A stretch of 64,000 bases of DNA from JAVWMQ01 sp036646055 (GTDB taxonomy: Bacteria > Bacillota > Clostridia > Peptostreptococcales > Anaerovoracaceae), in contig JAVXMY010000001.1 in the NCBI GenBank assembly GCA_036646055.1, positions 393,221-457,220 of the forward strand, in the 5' to 3' direction. Below are positions 34,584 to 42,962 of this stretch, in pieces (the first letter of the stretch is position 1; each line of letters begins with the position of its first letter). The notes beneath the pieces were generated by a model, which saw only the letters and a list, made by a program, of their open reading frames with translations, had not been told where the DNA came from and made no database searches. The position numbers and the translations under genes were made by a program.

Positions 34584-35177
34584 TTATGCAAATATTCCGT
34601 CTACCATTCCACTGAATCCCATGAAACATAATGATAGAATAGAAGCAGTAACTAATGTGATAGGAATACCCTTAAATGGTGCAGGTACTCTATCGTTGTT
34701 TTCTAATTTTCCTCTAAGTCCAGCAAATAGTACCATAGCTAATAGGAAACCAATACCAGCTCCTAATGCTGAGAAAATTGACTGAACGAAGTTGTATCCT
34801 TCGTCAATATTTAGGATAGTTACACCAAGTACCGCACAGTTAGTTGTGATAAGTGGTAAGTAAACTCCTAAAGATTTGTATAGAGGTGGCATGTATTTCT
34901 TTAGTGTCATTTCTAGTAACTGTACTAGAGAAGCGATTACTAAAATAAATACAATTGTCTGTAGGTATCCAATACCCTGTGGCACTAAGATTAAAACCTG
35001 AATAGGCCATGTACAAGCAGTAGCAAGTACCATTACGAAAGTAACGGCAGCACCCATACCAACTGCTGAGTCAAGTTTCTTAGAAACTCCTAAAAAAGGA
35101 CAAATTCCTAAGAACTTTGATAAAACGAAGTTATCTACAAGGATAACACTCATCATGATCATTAATAATTCTTTCAT
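34584..35177 (-). CDS. rnfA: Rnf complex subunit A
   Basis: 197 residues with six membrane helices and the RnfA/NqrE motifs NFVLSKFLGICPFLGVSKK and TNCAVLGV. The cysteines at these sites (GICPFLG, TNCAVLG) hold the intramembrane iron centre shared by RnfA and RnfE. It starts at the stop of rnfE and lies 12 bp before rnfB. Confidence 0.96.
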   Translation of the reverse strand: MKELLMIMMSVILVDNFVLSKFLGICPFLGVSKKLDSAVGMGAAVTFVMVLATACTWPIQVLILVPQGIGYLQTIVFILVIASLVQLLEMTLKKYMPPLYKSLGVYLPLITTNCAVLGVTILNIDEGYNFVQSIFSALGAGIGFLLAMVLFAGLRGKLENNDRVPAPFKGIPITLVTASILSLCFMGFSGMVDGIFA

Positions 35178-35857
35178 TATGCTTTATCCCCCTGTCCTTC
35201 ACATGTAGAGCTTGCACAAACTGAGGCTGAAGGACAACCTTCACAGCTGAAGCTCTTCTTTTTGATAGCTTTTCCGTTTGAAGCCCAGTTTACTCCAGCG
35301 ATAAGAATCGCAAATACGAAGAATCCACCAGGAGCTAACATAAAGATAGTCATAGGATCGATTACTTCTGTAGTAACAGGGATATCGAATAATGTGCCTG
35401 AACCGAAGAATTCTCTGATTAGACCCATAACTGTTAATGTTAATGAAAATCCAATACCCATTCCAATTCCGTCTAATGCAGAATCGATAACTGAGTTCTT
35501 GTTAGCGAACATTTCTGCTCTACCAAGAATAATACAGTTTACTACGATTAGAGGAATAAATAGTCCAAGTGAATCATTGATTGCTGGCAAGTATGCCTGA
35601 AGTAACATCTGTACAACTGTTACGAATCCAGCGATTACTACGATGTAGCAAGGGATTCTAACTGTGTCAGGAATGATCTTCTTTAGTAATGAAATAGCAA
35701 TGTTTGAACAAATAAGTACTACCATTGCAGAAACACCCATTCCAAGTCCATTGATAGCACTTGTTGTTGTAGCAAGTGTTGGACAAGTACCTAGTAGTAA
35801 AACTAATACTGGGTTTTCTTTAATAATACCTTTTGTTAAGATTTTTAATTTATCCAT
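35177..35857 (-). CDS. rnfE: Rnf complex subunit E
   Basis: 226 residues, six membrane helices, with GTCPTLATTTSAINGLGMG and VVNCIILGRAEMFA, the counterparts of the RnfA motifs. The C-terminus carries an unusual cysteine-rich tail (CEGCPSASVCASSTCEG). The gene overlaps rnfA by one base and starts at the rnfG stop. Confidence 0.95.
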   Translation of the reverse strand: MDKLKILTKGIIKENPVLVLLLGTCPTLATTTSAINGLGMGVSAMVVLICSNIAISLLKKIIPDTVRIPCYIVVIAGFVTVVQMLLQAYLPAINDSLGLFIPLIVVNCIILGRAEMFANKNSVIDSALDGIGMGIGFSLTLTVMGLIREFFGSGTLFDIPVTTEVIDPMTIFMLAPGGFFVFAILIAGVNWASNGKAIKKKSFSCEGCPSASVCASSTCEGQGDKA

Positions 35858-36408
35858 TATTTTACACCTCCGCAGTCTTTAAATTGTTGCAGAGCGCCTT
35901 GAACAGCGTCATAAACACCATTTGATGATACACTTGCACCTACAATGTAGTCTACCTTTGGATCATCTTTAATATTATCTACTGCAAGCTCATTAACACC
36001 AACATATCCTTTTAGGTATTCTGGAGTCATAGCTTTAGTTCCTAGACCTGGTGTATCTGCATGTCCAGTAACTTTTACTCCAGTAATAGCGCCATCAGCA
36101 TCGATACCTACCATTACTGTCATTGTTCCACCAAATGATTTAGATGTTGAAGTAACAGCAACACCAGCTTTATTCTTAGCTGAGAAGTATCCTTCAATAC
36201 CTTCATTTAATTTGCCTGTGTATTCAACAAATGAATCTCCCTTAGCAAGAACTTCTGCTCTAGCTAAGTCAGCGTTAACTTTATTAATCTTTTCGATTGT
36301 TGGCTTTGTAGCGCCATTAGTCATAACAAGTGCAAATGTAACTACTAAACAAATAATTACAAGTACTATTGTAGGCGCAAAAGTTGTTTTGAATGATTTA
36401 TTTTCCAT
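35857..36408 (-). CDS. rnfG: Rnf complex subunit G (FMN-binding)
   Basis: 183 residues from the ATG at 36408, which overlaps the rnfD end by 11 bp and has GAGG upstream. One N-terminal helix is followed by an outward FMN_bind domain (GVKVTGHADTPGLGTKAM). The flavinylation motif reads YIVGASVSSNGV, so the acceptor aligned with the usual threonine is Ser-159. ApbE is encoded 4 kb away and would attach the FMN through a phosphoester bond. Confidence 0.93.
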   Translation of the reverse strand: MENKSFKTTFAPTIVLVIICLVVTFALVMTNGATKPTIEKINKVNADLARAEVLAKGDSFVEYTGKLNEGIEGYFSAKNKAGVAVTSTSKSFGGTMTVMVGIDADGAITGVKVTGHADTPGLGTKAMTPEYLKGYVGVNELAVDNIKDDPKVDYIVGASVSSNGVYDAVQGALQQFKDCGGVK

Positions 36409-37354
36409 CCTTAGCGCCTCCCTTCTTAACTTTGTACATGCTGTTTTCACAGAAGTTATCAATGTGAGGTGTTAATACGTTCATTAATAGAATCGCAAAT
36501 GAAACACCTTCAGGGTAAGCACCAAATAGTCTTACTAGCATTGTCATAATACCACATCCAATACCAAAGATTAATTTACCTTTAGCAAGAACTGGAGTTG
36601 TTACATAGTCTGTAGCCATGAAGAATGCACCAAGCATTACACCACCAGCTAAAACGTGGAATACTGGATCCTGTCCAGCAATTAAAGCGATTACAGCAAC
36701 TGTTGCAATAAACGCAATCGGTGTGATTGGAGAAATAACTTTCTTCCAAATTAAGAATACTCCACCGATTAATAGTGCAACTGCACTAACTTCTCCCATT
36801 GATCCGCCAATGAATCCTAGGAACATATCCATGTTTGAAGGAAGTTGTCCTTCTCCAGCTTTAAGAATTCCTAGAGGAGTAGCTCCTGTTACGCCATCAA
36901 CGCCTCTTGGAACAGGCCATGTTGTCATCTGAGTTGCAAATGAAATGAATAGTACAATTCTAGCTGTAATAGCTGGGTTGAATAGGTTCTTTCCAAGTCC
37001 GCCGAATAATCCCTTAACGATTACTACGCCGACAAAACAACCAACAACTGCAATCCAATATGGTAGATTTGATGGTACATTAAAAGCGATTAATAAACCA
37101 GTTAAAGCGGCTGAACCGTCTGTAACTGTCTGTGGTAATTTTCTTATTACATTTAATAGGTATTCAAAACCTATTGATGCAATCATACATACCGCTGTTA
37201 GAATTAAAGCTCTAACGCCAAATACATATGTACTTACAGCAAGTGATGGTACAAGAGCAATCATAACTAAAGACATGATTCTTCTTGTATCCTCATTAGA
37301 TACCTGATGAGGAGATGCTGCAACTGTTAAATTATTATGAAATTTATTTGCCAT
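36398..37354 (-). CDS. rnfD: Rnf complex subunit D
   Basis: 318 residues with about nine to ten membrane helices. The covalent FMN motif is DGVTGATPLGIL with a conserved threonine. Other family features are PHQVSNEDTRRIM at the start and GGLGKNLFNPAITARI. It starts at the rnfC stop and overlaps rnfG. Confidence 0.96.
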   Translation of the reverse strand: MANKFHNNLTVAASPHQVSNEDTRRIMSLVMIALVPSLAVSTYVFGVRALILTAVCMIASIGFEYLLNVIRKLPQTVTDGSAALTGLLIAFNVPSNLPYWIAVVGCFVGVVIVKGLFGGLGKNLFNPAITARIVLFISFATQMTTWPVPRGVDGVTGATPLGILKAGEGQLPSNMDMFLGFIGGSMGEVSAVALLIGGVFLIWKKVISPITPIAFIATVAVIALIAGQDPVFHVLAGGVMLGAFFMATDYVTTPVLAKGKLIFGIGCGIMTMLVRLFGAYPEGVSFAILLMNVLTPHIDNFCENSMYKVKKGGAKDGK

Positions 37355-38673
37355 TATTTACTCATTGCCTCCTTTACAAAACCCTTAGCTATTGTGTTTG
37401 TGAAGCCTAAAGGTCTTCTAGCTGGACATACGTATGAACAACTTCCGCAGTTCATGCACTGATCAACCTGTAAGAACTGTAGTCTTTCAGCATCTCTGTT
37501 TTCGTAAGCTTCAGCTAACGCATAAGGTAATAATTCAAATGGACAAGCTGAATGACATCTTCCGCAGTTGATACATGCTGTTTCTTCTGCAATAAGAGCC
37601 TGTGGCTTGTTGAATGCTAAAATAGCATTGTTGTTCTTTACTACTGGTAGTTCATCAGAGAAAACTGCTCTTCCCATCATAGGACCACCCATTAAGATCT
37701 TAGTTGGATCTTCTTTGTATCCACCTGTAGCTTCAATTAAGTCTGCGATTCTAGTTCCAAGTGGAGCAATATAGTTACCTGGCTTAGCAACTGCATCACC
37801 ATCAACTGTCATTCTCTTCTTAACTAGAGGCATACCTGTTCTGAAGTACTGTCCAACAAAAGCAATAGAAGTAATATTAGATAATACAACACCTAATGCA
37901 GCAGGTAGAACTCCTGCGTTCATTGTCTTACCAGTGATTTCGTATACCATTACACGTTCAGCTCCCTGTGGGTAAGTTGTCTGTAATGAATGAACTGAAA
38001 TCTTATCGTTGATCTTCTGTTCTACAAGCATAGCATTGATCTTGTCAATAGCATTCTGCTTGTTGTTTTCAATTCCCAAGTATCCATGAGATAGATTTAG
38101 ATGCTTCATTACTAAAAGCATACCATCGATAATGTCCTGTGTATCTTCAAGCATTAATCTGTGGTCAGATGTAATGAATGGCTCACACTCAGCACCATTA
38201 ACGATTAAAGTATCTACTTCATCAATGTTCTGTGGATTGAACTTAATATGTGTCGGGAACGACGCTCCGCCTAACCCAACTAGTCCGCTCTTTCTGATTT
38301 CAGCAACGAACTCCTTTAAATTTTCTGCCTTTGGAATTTCAATTCCCTCATAAGCTTCTTGTAGTTTGTCTGTTTCAATGACAATTGTTTGATCAAATCC
38401 TCCCATTGCATTACGAACTTCGCCAATTTCCTTGACTGTTCCGCTTACACTAGAATGGATTGGTGCACTTACAAATGCGTCAGTATCTCCGATCATTTGT
38501 CCAACTTTAACAGTATCACCCTTTGCTACTAATGGTTTACATGGCGCACCAATGTGCATTGCCATTGGGATGCAAACTTCATCAGGAACAGGAATTACAA
38601 CTGTTTCACACTCTGCAGTGTTTTTGTGATGGGCAACGTGGATGCTCTGTAAATGCTTTCTTTGTTGACTCAT
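37354..38673 (-). CDS. rnfC: Rnf complex subunit C
   Basis: 439 residues. A barrel-sandwich region (KVGQMIGDTDAFVSAPIHSSVSGTV), the NADH/FMN-binding fold (GLVGLGGASFPTHIKF, NGAECEPFITSDHRLM), SLBB, and two [4Fe-4S] motifs (CINCGRCHSACPFEL, CMNCGSCSYVCPARRPLG). RnfC is the NAD-reducing subunit. It is the first gene of the operon, with AAAGGAAGG upstream. The 175 bp to ylmH hold the promoter region but no element I can name. Confidence 0.96.
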   Translation of the reverse strand: MSQQRKHLQSIHVAHHKNTAECETVVIPVPDEVCIPMAMHIGAPCKPLVAKGDTVKVGQMIGDTDAFVSAPIHSSVSGTVKEIGEVRNAMGGFDQTIVIETDKLQEAYEGIEIPKAENLKEFVAEIRKSGLVGLGGASFPTHIKFNPQNIDEVDTLIVNGAECEPFITSDHRLMLEDTQDIIDGMLLVMKHLNLSHGYLGIENNKQNAIDKINAMLVEQKINDKISVHSLQTTYPQGAERVMVYEITGKTMNAGVLPAALGVVLSNITSIAFVGQYFRTGMPLVKKRMTVDGDAVAKPGNYIAPLGTRIADLIEATGGYKEDPTKILMGGPMMGRAVFSDELPVVKNNNAILAFNKPQALIAEETACINCGRCHSACPFELLPYALAEAYENRDAERLQFLQVDQCMNCGSCSYVCPARRPLGFTNTIAKGFVKEAMSK

Positions 38674-38848
38674 TTATGAAACCTTCCTTTCGTGAAAAAA
38701 TTAATATATATCATAGCGATACGAATAATTGTACCACTATTGTTACAAAAATGCCACCCGAAAAATGCCAAAGTTCCACATTTTTTGTTTCCTTAGCATT
38801 TTTTCTTCGACGATATATTCTAACATACTAAATATTGACATTCAACAC

Positions 38849-39598
38849 TTAAATATAAACTTTATAAACTACATATGTCCTGTCTTTTCTAGATTTACCT
38901 TGTATTTGATCCAAAATAATTTTACCTTTGCCACGCAAAACAATTTTATCTCCCTCAACTATCTTCTTGTCAGCTTTATTAACTTCCAAATTGTTTACAA
39001 AAACAATTCCCCTATTTATAGATTCAACAGCCTTAGTTCTCGAAACCTTAAAAGCTGATGAAATCACATTATCAAGCCTTAGACTTGCAATAGTATCTGT
39101 AACTTCCTTAAATTGAACTTCCGGAATATCAATCTGAGAAATATTCACAGAATCAACTGACAGCTCAGTTGACCCTGCACTAAAATAATGGGTCAAAATA
39201 AAATCGCAAATTTCCTCAAGGCAAATAATGTCCGCTCCATTATCTCTAACTAAAATATCTCCAATAACGCTTCTATCAATTCCCAAACTCAAAAGGGAAC
39301 CAAGATAGTCTCTGTGAGTAAGTTGTCTCCCACCTGGTTTCTTGGAAACTCTAATAACTCCAAGTTGACTTAGGCAGTCTTCCTTAGTGGCATAGTCTGG
39401 CAAAAAAAAGCAAACTACCCTCTCTGCTTCGTCGTAACCACCGATGAGCAATTTTTGCACCCCGGGAAGTGTCACAATGCCGCTGGCAATAGACCTTTCG
39501 TGAAGGCTCAAAAACCCTGTGCGCGTTGTCATGTAATGGCTTTCGCACTGCTTCATTTTATCTTCGATTTGTCCAATTAGTATTTTGTCTTCTTTCAT
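38849..39598 (-). CDS. ylmH: S4-domain RNA-binding protein, YlmH family
   Basis: 249 residues. The N-terminal and middle domains carry RQLTHRDYLGSLLSLGIDRSVIGDI, and a C-terminal S4 domain (about 180-240) has SRTKAVESINRGIVFVNNLEVNKADKKI. YlmH binds stalled large ribosomal subunits in Bacillus and is usually in the division cluster. Here it ends an operon behind DUF3048 and SGNH genes (8 bp gap). Confidence 0.92.
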   Translation of the reverse strand: MKEDKILIGQIEDKMKQCESHYMTTRTGFLSLHERSIASGIVTLPGVQKLLIGGYDEAERVVCFFLPDYATKEDCLSQLGVIRVSKKPGGRQLTHRDYLGSLLSLGIDRSVIGDILVRDNGADIICLEEICDFILTHYFSAGSTELSVDSVNISQIDIPEVQFKEVTDTIASLRLDNVISSAFKVSRTKAVESINRGIVFVNNLEVNKADKKIVEGDKIVLRGKGKIILDQIQGKSRKDRTYVVYKVYI

Positions 39599-39605
39599 GT
39601 TGCTC

Positions 39606-40667
39606 CTATTTAGACCAGCTGGTCTTCACTGTGTAGTCTGTCACCTGGAAAAAAGTCACCCCAGGCGATAGCTTAATGGTCTGCCCATTTTGGTCTTTAA
39701 ATGTAGTTCTGCCGTCTAGTGAATCTCTAGACCAAGTGGCTGAAATAGCCTTACCCCTTGTAAACACAGTAGCTTCGCCACCTTCTGTCATATTAATAGC
39801 AAGCCTACCTTGATCGTCTAAAACCTTGATGTTCACTTTTTGAAAAACTACGTTGGCACATTTAATCTGTTTGCCCGTTTCTTTGTCGGTAAAGGCATCT
39901 CCACCAGTGTACCTTGCGTATTTTTTTTCTTCCTTATTATATATATACTGATTTTTGGTTTCAACATAGTCGCAATTTATTACATTGGCGTCCTTGCCCT
40001 CAACCTTGTCTCCCTTTTGAAGAAATTCGAAAGCTTCAGGCTTAGATTTTTCTGTGTAGCCCTTCTTTTTGGCACACTTAAGAATCTTATCACCTTCGGT
40101 GTAACAGTTGTGAGGAATGTTTCTGTCATCGGATCTATAGAAGTATTCCCAATTTAACGCTCCGGGAATATAATCAATTACTCCACTTTCCAAATACATT
40201 TTGGCGTCCTGGCTCCAACCGTTATGAATTAAAATCGCATTGTATTCTCTTGCAATATCAACAATATACGGCCTTGCACTTCTAAGTGGCCCAACCTTGC
40301 CTGGCAGGTTTTCATAAAATATCATTTCAAATCTACTGCCTCCGCCTTCAATTGGAACCTCGTAAACCACATCGGCTTTTCCTATGGAAGATTGAGGTCT
40401 AGCCAAGTAACTGTCGTTGTCGGTGCTAAACATTAAAGGTTTATCTAGCAGGTTTTTGGCCTCTAACCCTGTCAGCGGATTTATTAGAGCTGTTTTTTGG
40501 GGCACCCTTGGTTCAGTTTTGTCCGAGTCTTTGTTAAGGAATAAATACCCTCCTACTGCTGCTGCCACAATTACTAAAATTATTATTATGGCCAAAACTC
40601 CTCTTTTCATTTTACATTTTTGATTAGTGGCTACTTTTTTTCCCATTGGTCTTGGTGCTCTACTCAT
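39606..40667 (-). CDS. DUF3048 (YerB-like) membrane-anchored protein
   Basis: 353 residues. An N-terminal basic segment and one membrane helix (GVLAIIIILVIVAAAVGGYLFL) are followed by the two-part DUF3048 domain: NPLTGLEA, RPQSSIGKADVVYEVPIEGGGSRFEMIFYE, VGPLRSARPYIVDIAREYNAILIHNG, and the C-terminal SRDSLDGRTTFKDQNGQTIKLSPGVTFFQV. Family members are extracytoplasmic with unclear function, possibly at the wall. It overlaps the SGNH gene start by 4 bp (ATGA). Confidence 0.9.
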   Translation of the reverse strand: MSRAPRPMGKKVATNQKCKMKRGVLAIIIILVIVAAAVGGYLFLNKDSDKTEPRVPQKTALINPLTGLEAKNLLDKPLMFSTDNDSYLARPQSSIGKADVVYEVPIEGGGSRFEMIFYENLPGKVGPLRSARPYIVDIAREYNAILIHNGWSQDAKMYLESGVIDYIPGALNWEYFYRSDDRNIPHNCYTEGDKILKCAKKKGYTEKSKPEAFEFLQKGDKVEGKDANVINCDYVETKNQYIYNKEEKKYARYTGGDAFTDKETGKQIKCANVVFQKVNIKVLDDQGRLAINMTEGGEATVFTRGKAISATWSRDSLDGRTTFKDQNGQTIKLSPGVTFFQVTDYTVKTSWSK

Positions 40668-41263
40668 TTGCTCTCCTTTACTAATTTTAATTTATTGGCA
40701 ATAATCTTAGCGATTAATTGGTATCCTTCTTCCGTTGGATGAAGGCCATCTACAAATTTGCCATACTCCCTATACTCTGGATCAAGGTCCAAAAACCCGT
40801 AGCCAAATTCTTCAGCTGCCTCTTTAAGTAAGTCCCTTAAGTGGTCAATATTTTGGTTCACCTTGTTATAGTCTGTATTATCTCCTGTAATCCAAAATCT
40901 TTCGGCTTCTACAGGGTTTGTTTTGGTTGGTGAAATTAAGTAAGGTTTTAACCCCTTTGCCTGGCAAATAGCGGCAATGGCAAGGTTTTGTTTCAAAACT
41001 TCTCTAGGATTTCTAAGGTCAAATATGAAGTCGTTTGAGCCTGCAATAATTGTTGCAATGTGCCCTTCAATTAAATGGTATTCTTCTTTTCTAACCCTAG
41101 AGAGAATTTCCCCAGAAGTTTCTCCGCTAACACCAAGGTTAACTGTAACAACCGGCCCACCGTTAGGTTCTTTGTATTTTTGTTGTAATATGTGTGGGAA
41201 ATCGTGGCCAGGGCCATGGGGATATCCCCTTGTCAGGCTATCGCCTATACAAATAATTTTCAT
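40664..41263 (-). CDS. SGNH/GDSL-type hydrolase
   Basis: 199 residues from the ATG at 41263 (AAGGAG five bases upstream). Blocks I-V of the SGNH fold are present: IGDSLTRG (Ser nucleophile), LGVSGETSG, AGSNDF (block III) and the catalytic pair in DGLHPTEEGY. No signal peptide, so probably cytosolic. Substrates of this family are small esters or acylated sugars. It leads the operon with DUF3048 and ylmH and sits behind a structured leader. Confidence 0.9.
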   Translation of the reverse strand: MKIICIGDSLTRGYPHGPGHDFPHILQQKYKEPNGGPVVTVNLGVSGETSGEILSRVRKEEYHLIEGHIATIIAGSNDFIFDLRNPREVLKQNLAIAAICQAKGLKPYLISPTKTNPVEAERFWITGDNTDYNKVNQNIDHLRDLLKEAAEEFGYGFLDLDPEYREYGKFVDGLHPTEEGYQLIAKIIANKLKLVKESK

Positions 41264-41281
41264 GTGTGCTCCTTGCATTCT

Positions 41282-41384
41282 GCCACGGGGAGCTGCCGCT
41301 CCCCCTGGCTTCAGCCCTTAAGTATTTTTGGGGCTGAAGTCCAGATGTTCTCTTGCAGATTTTTTGGTGCGAGAACATTGTGGC
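41282..41384 (-). ncRNA. Candidate structured 5' leader: three hairpins closed by an outer stem
   Basis: Outer stem GCCAC (41282-41286)/GTGGC (41380-41384) encloses three perfect stem-loops. They are a 7-bp stem GGGGAGC/GCTCCCC with loop TGCC (41287-41304), a 9-bp stem CTTCAGCCC/GGGCTGAAG (41309-41339) and an 8-bp stem ATGTTCTC/GAGAACAT (41345-41378). It starts a few bases after a minus-strand promoter and ends 18 bp before the SGNH start codon. It matches no riboswitch class I know. Confidence 0.6.
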
Positions 41385-41389
41385 TGTGA

Positions 41390-41424
41390 TATAATCATTA
41401 TACTATGTTTAAACAAACTTGCAA
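41390..41424. promoter_or_regulatory. Overlapping divergent promoters
   Basis: Plus strand: extended -10 TGATATAAT with TATAAT at 41390-41395, serving the TSCPD gene. Minus strand: TTGCAA (41424-41419), 16-bp spacer, TATAAT (41402-41397), serving the SGNH operon. The two -10 boxes are one base apart, so the polymerases would compete. Confidence 0.65.
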
Positions 41425-41457
41425 CTAGTTGCAATAGAGCAGAAAGGAAATAATTAC

Positions 41458-41718
41458 ATGAAACATTCAATTAAACCTAGCGGAGTTTGCGCTAGTAAAA
41501 TTAATTTTACATTAGATGGTAACATTGTTACAGATATTAGCTTTGAAAACGGCTGTGATGGCAACCTTAAGGCAATTTCAATTTTGGCTCAAGGTCAAAC
41601 AGTGGAAGCCTTAACAAATCAGCTTTCAGGAATTTGCTGTGGCCGCAAGAAAACATCTTGCAGCGATCAATTGGTTAAGGCATTGGCTAAGGCTCAGGCC
41701 GAAGAAGCCAAGGCTTAA
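41458..41718 (+). CDS. TSCPD domain protein (TIGR03905 family)
   Basis: 86 residues from the ATG at 41458 (AGAAAGGA upstream). It matches the small TSCPD family: GVCASKINFTLDGNIVTDISFENGCDGNLKAISILAQGQ...LSGICCGRKKTSCSDQLVKAL. The cysteine pattern resembles the C-terminal zinc region of vitamin B12-dependent ribonucleotide reductase. Role unknown, probably metal-binding. It leads a plus-strand run with a CDF transporter 23 bp downstream. Confidence 0.87.
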   Translation: MKHSIKPSGVCASKINFTLDGNIVTDISFENGCDGNLKAISILAQGQTVEALTNQLSGICCGRKKTSCSDQLVKALAKAQAEEAKA

Positions 41719-41741
41719 TCATTAAATAAGAAAGGATCACA

Positions 41742-42917
41742 ATGAATAATTTTATTATTAAACATTTCATTAAGGACTATGAAAATGTTAGGGATAAAAA
41801 AGTTAGAGATAGCTATGGCAAATGTGCCGGCATTGTTGGAATTTTAACCAACCTAATCCTTTGTGGCTTTAAGGTGTTAGTTGGAATTTTTACGGCTAGT
41901 ATTGCCATTATTGCTGACGGGATTAATAACCTAGCCGACGCATCATCATCAATAATCACCTTAGTTGGTTTCAAAATGGCCCAGCGCCCAGAAGATGAAG
42001 ATCATCCCTTTGGTCACGCTCGAATTGAGTATTTAACAGGACTCTTTATATCTATTGTAATCATTATTGTTGGCTTACTACTTTTGAAGTCATCAGTTAT
42101 TAAGATTTTTCACCCTGAAATTTTAGAATTCACTGCAACAACAATTGTAATTTTAGTTGTGGCAATTCTGGGCAAAATATGGCAAAGCTCCTTTTACCGT
42201 ACTTTAGGTAAAAAGATTAATTCTATTGCCCTACTTGCTACTGCAACAGATAGTAGGAACGACGTTATTTCAACAACTGTTGTTTTAATTGGAGTTATTA
42301 TCACTAAAACAACTGGTCTTTGCCTTGATGGATATTTAGGTTCACTTGTTGCAATATTTGTTGTTTATTCAGGTATTGAACTTATTAAAGAAACTTCTAG
42401 CCCACTTCTTGGCGAAGCACCAAGTGATGAGCTGGTCAAAGATATTTGCGAAATTGTTTTGGCCCATGAAGATGTAATTGGAGTCCACGATTTAATGGTT
42501 CACAATTACGGTCCCGGCAATATTTTTGCTTCTATTCACGTTGAAGTTGATGCTTCAATAGATATTATGGTTAGCCATGATTTAATTGATAACATTGAAA
42601 ATGAAATCGCTGAAAAACTTCACATTGAGTTTGTAATCCATATGGATCCAGTTAAGGTTAACGATCCGGTTTTACTTGAAATTGCACCAATTGTTGCCAC
42701 TTGCGTTAACCAAATTGAAGGTCTTCGTGGTTTCCACGATCTTCGAATAGTGCCAGGGCCTAGTCATACAAACATTATTTTTGACATTGTTATGACCAAT
42801 GATTGCCAGATGACCGAAAACCAAATTATTAAGCACATTGATGCTTGTATCAAGGAACTTGACCCTACCTATTTTGTGGTAATTAACTTTGACAAGGCAT
42901 ACACAACACTGATATAA
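41742..42917 (+). CDS. Cation diffusion facilitator (CDF) transporter
   Basis: 391 residues, six helices, and the transport-site pairs ADGINNLADASSS (helix 2) and ATATDSRNDVIST (helix 5), with HPFGHARIEYL between. The cytoplasmic domain carries a second metal region (HDLMVHNYGPGNIFASIHVEVDA) and a C-terminal extension typical of the longer clostridial proteins. It exports zinc, iron or manganese in exchange for protons; the ion is not determined. The gene follows the TSCPD gene at 23 bp. Confidence 0.92.
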   Translation: MNNFIIKHFIKDYENVRDKKVRDSYGKCAGIVGILTNLILCGFKVLVGIFTASIAIIADGINNLADASSSIITLVGFKMAQRPEDEDHPFGHARIEYLTGLFISIVIIIVGLLLLKSSVIKIFHPEILEFTATTIVILVVAILGKIWQSSFYRTLGKKINSIALLATATDSRNDVISTTVVLIGVIITKTTGLCLDGYLGSLVAIFVVYSGIELIKETSSPLLGEAPSDELVKDICEIVLAHEDVIGVHDLMVHNYGPGNIFASIHVEVDASIDIMVSHDLIDNIENEIAEKLHIEFVIHMDPVKVNDPVLLEIAPIVATCVNQIEGLRGFHDLRIVPGPSHTNIIFDIVMTNDCQMTENQIIKHIDACIKELDPTYFVVINFDKAYTTLI

Positions 42918-42962
42918 GCTGGATTGAGCGGGTTTTGCCCAAAAAATCTTACGGAGAACAAC

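Noticed and set aside
38679..38848. Regulatory RNA upstream of rnfC
   Set aside because: Only weak, short inverted sequences are visible; nothing beyond a generic promoter region can be supported.
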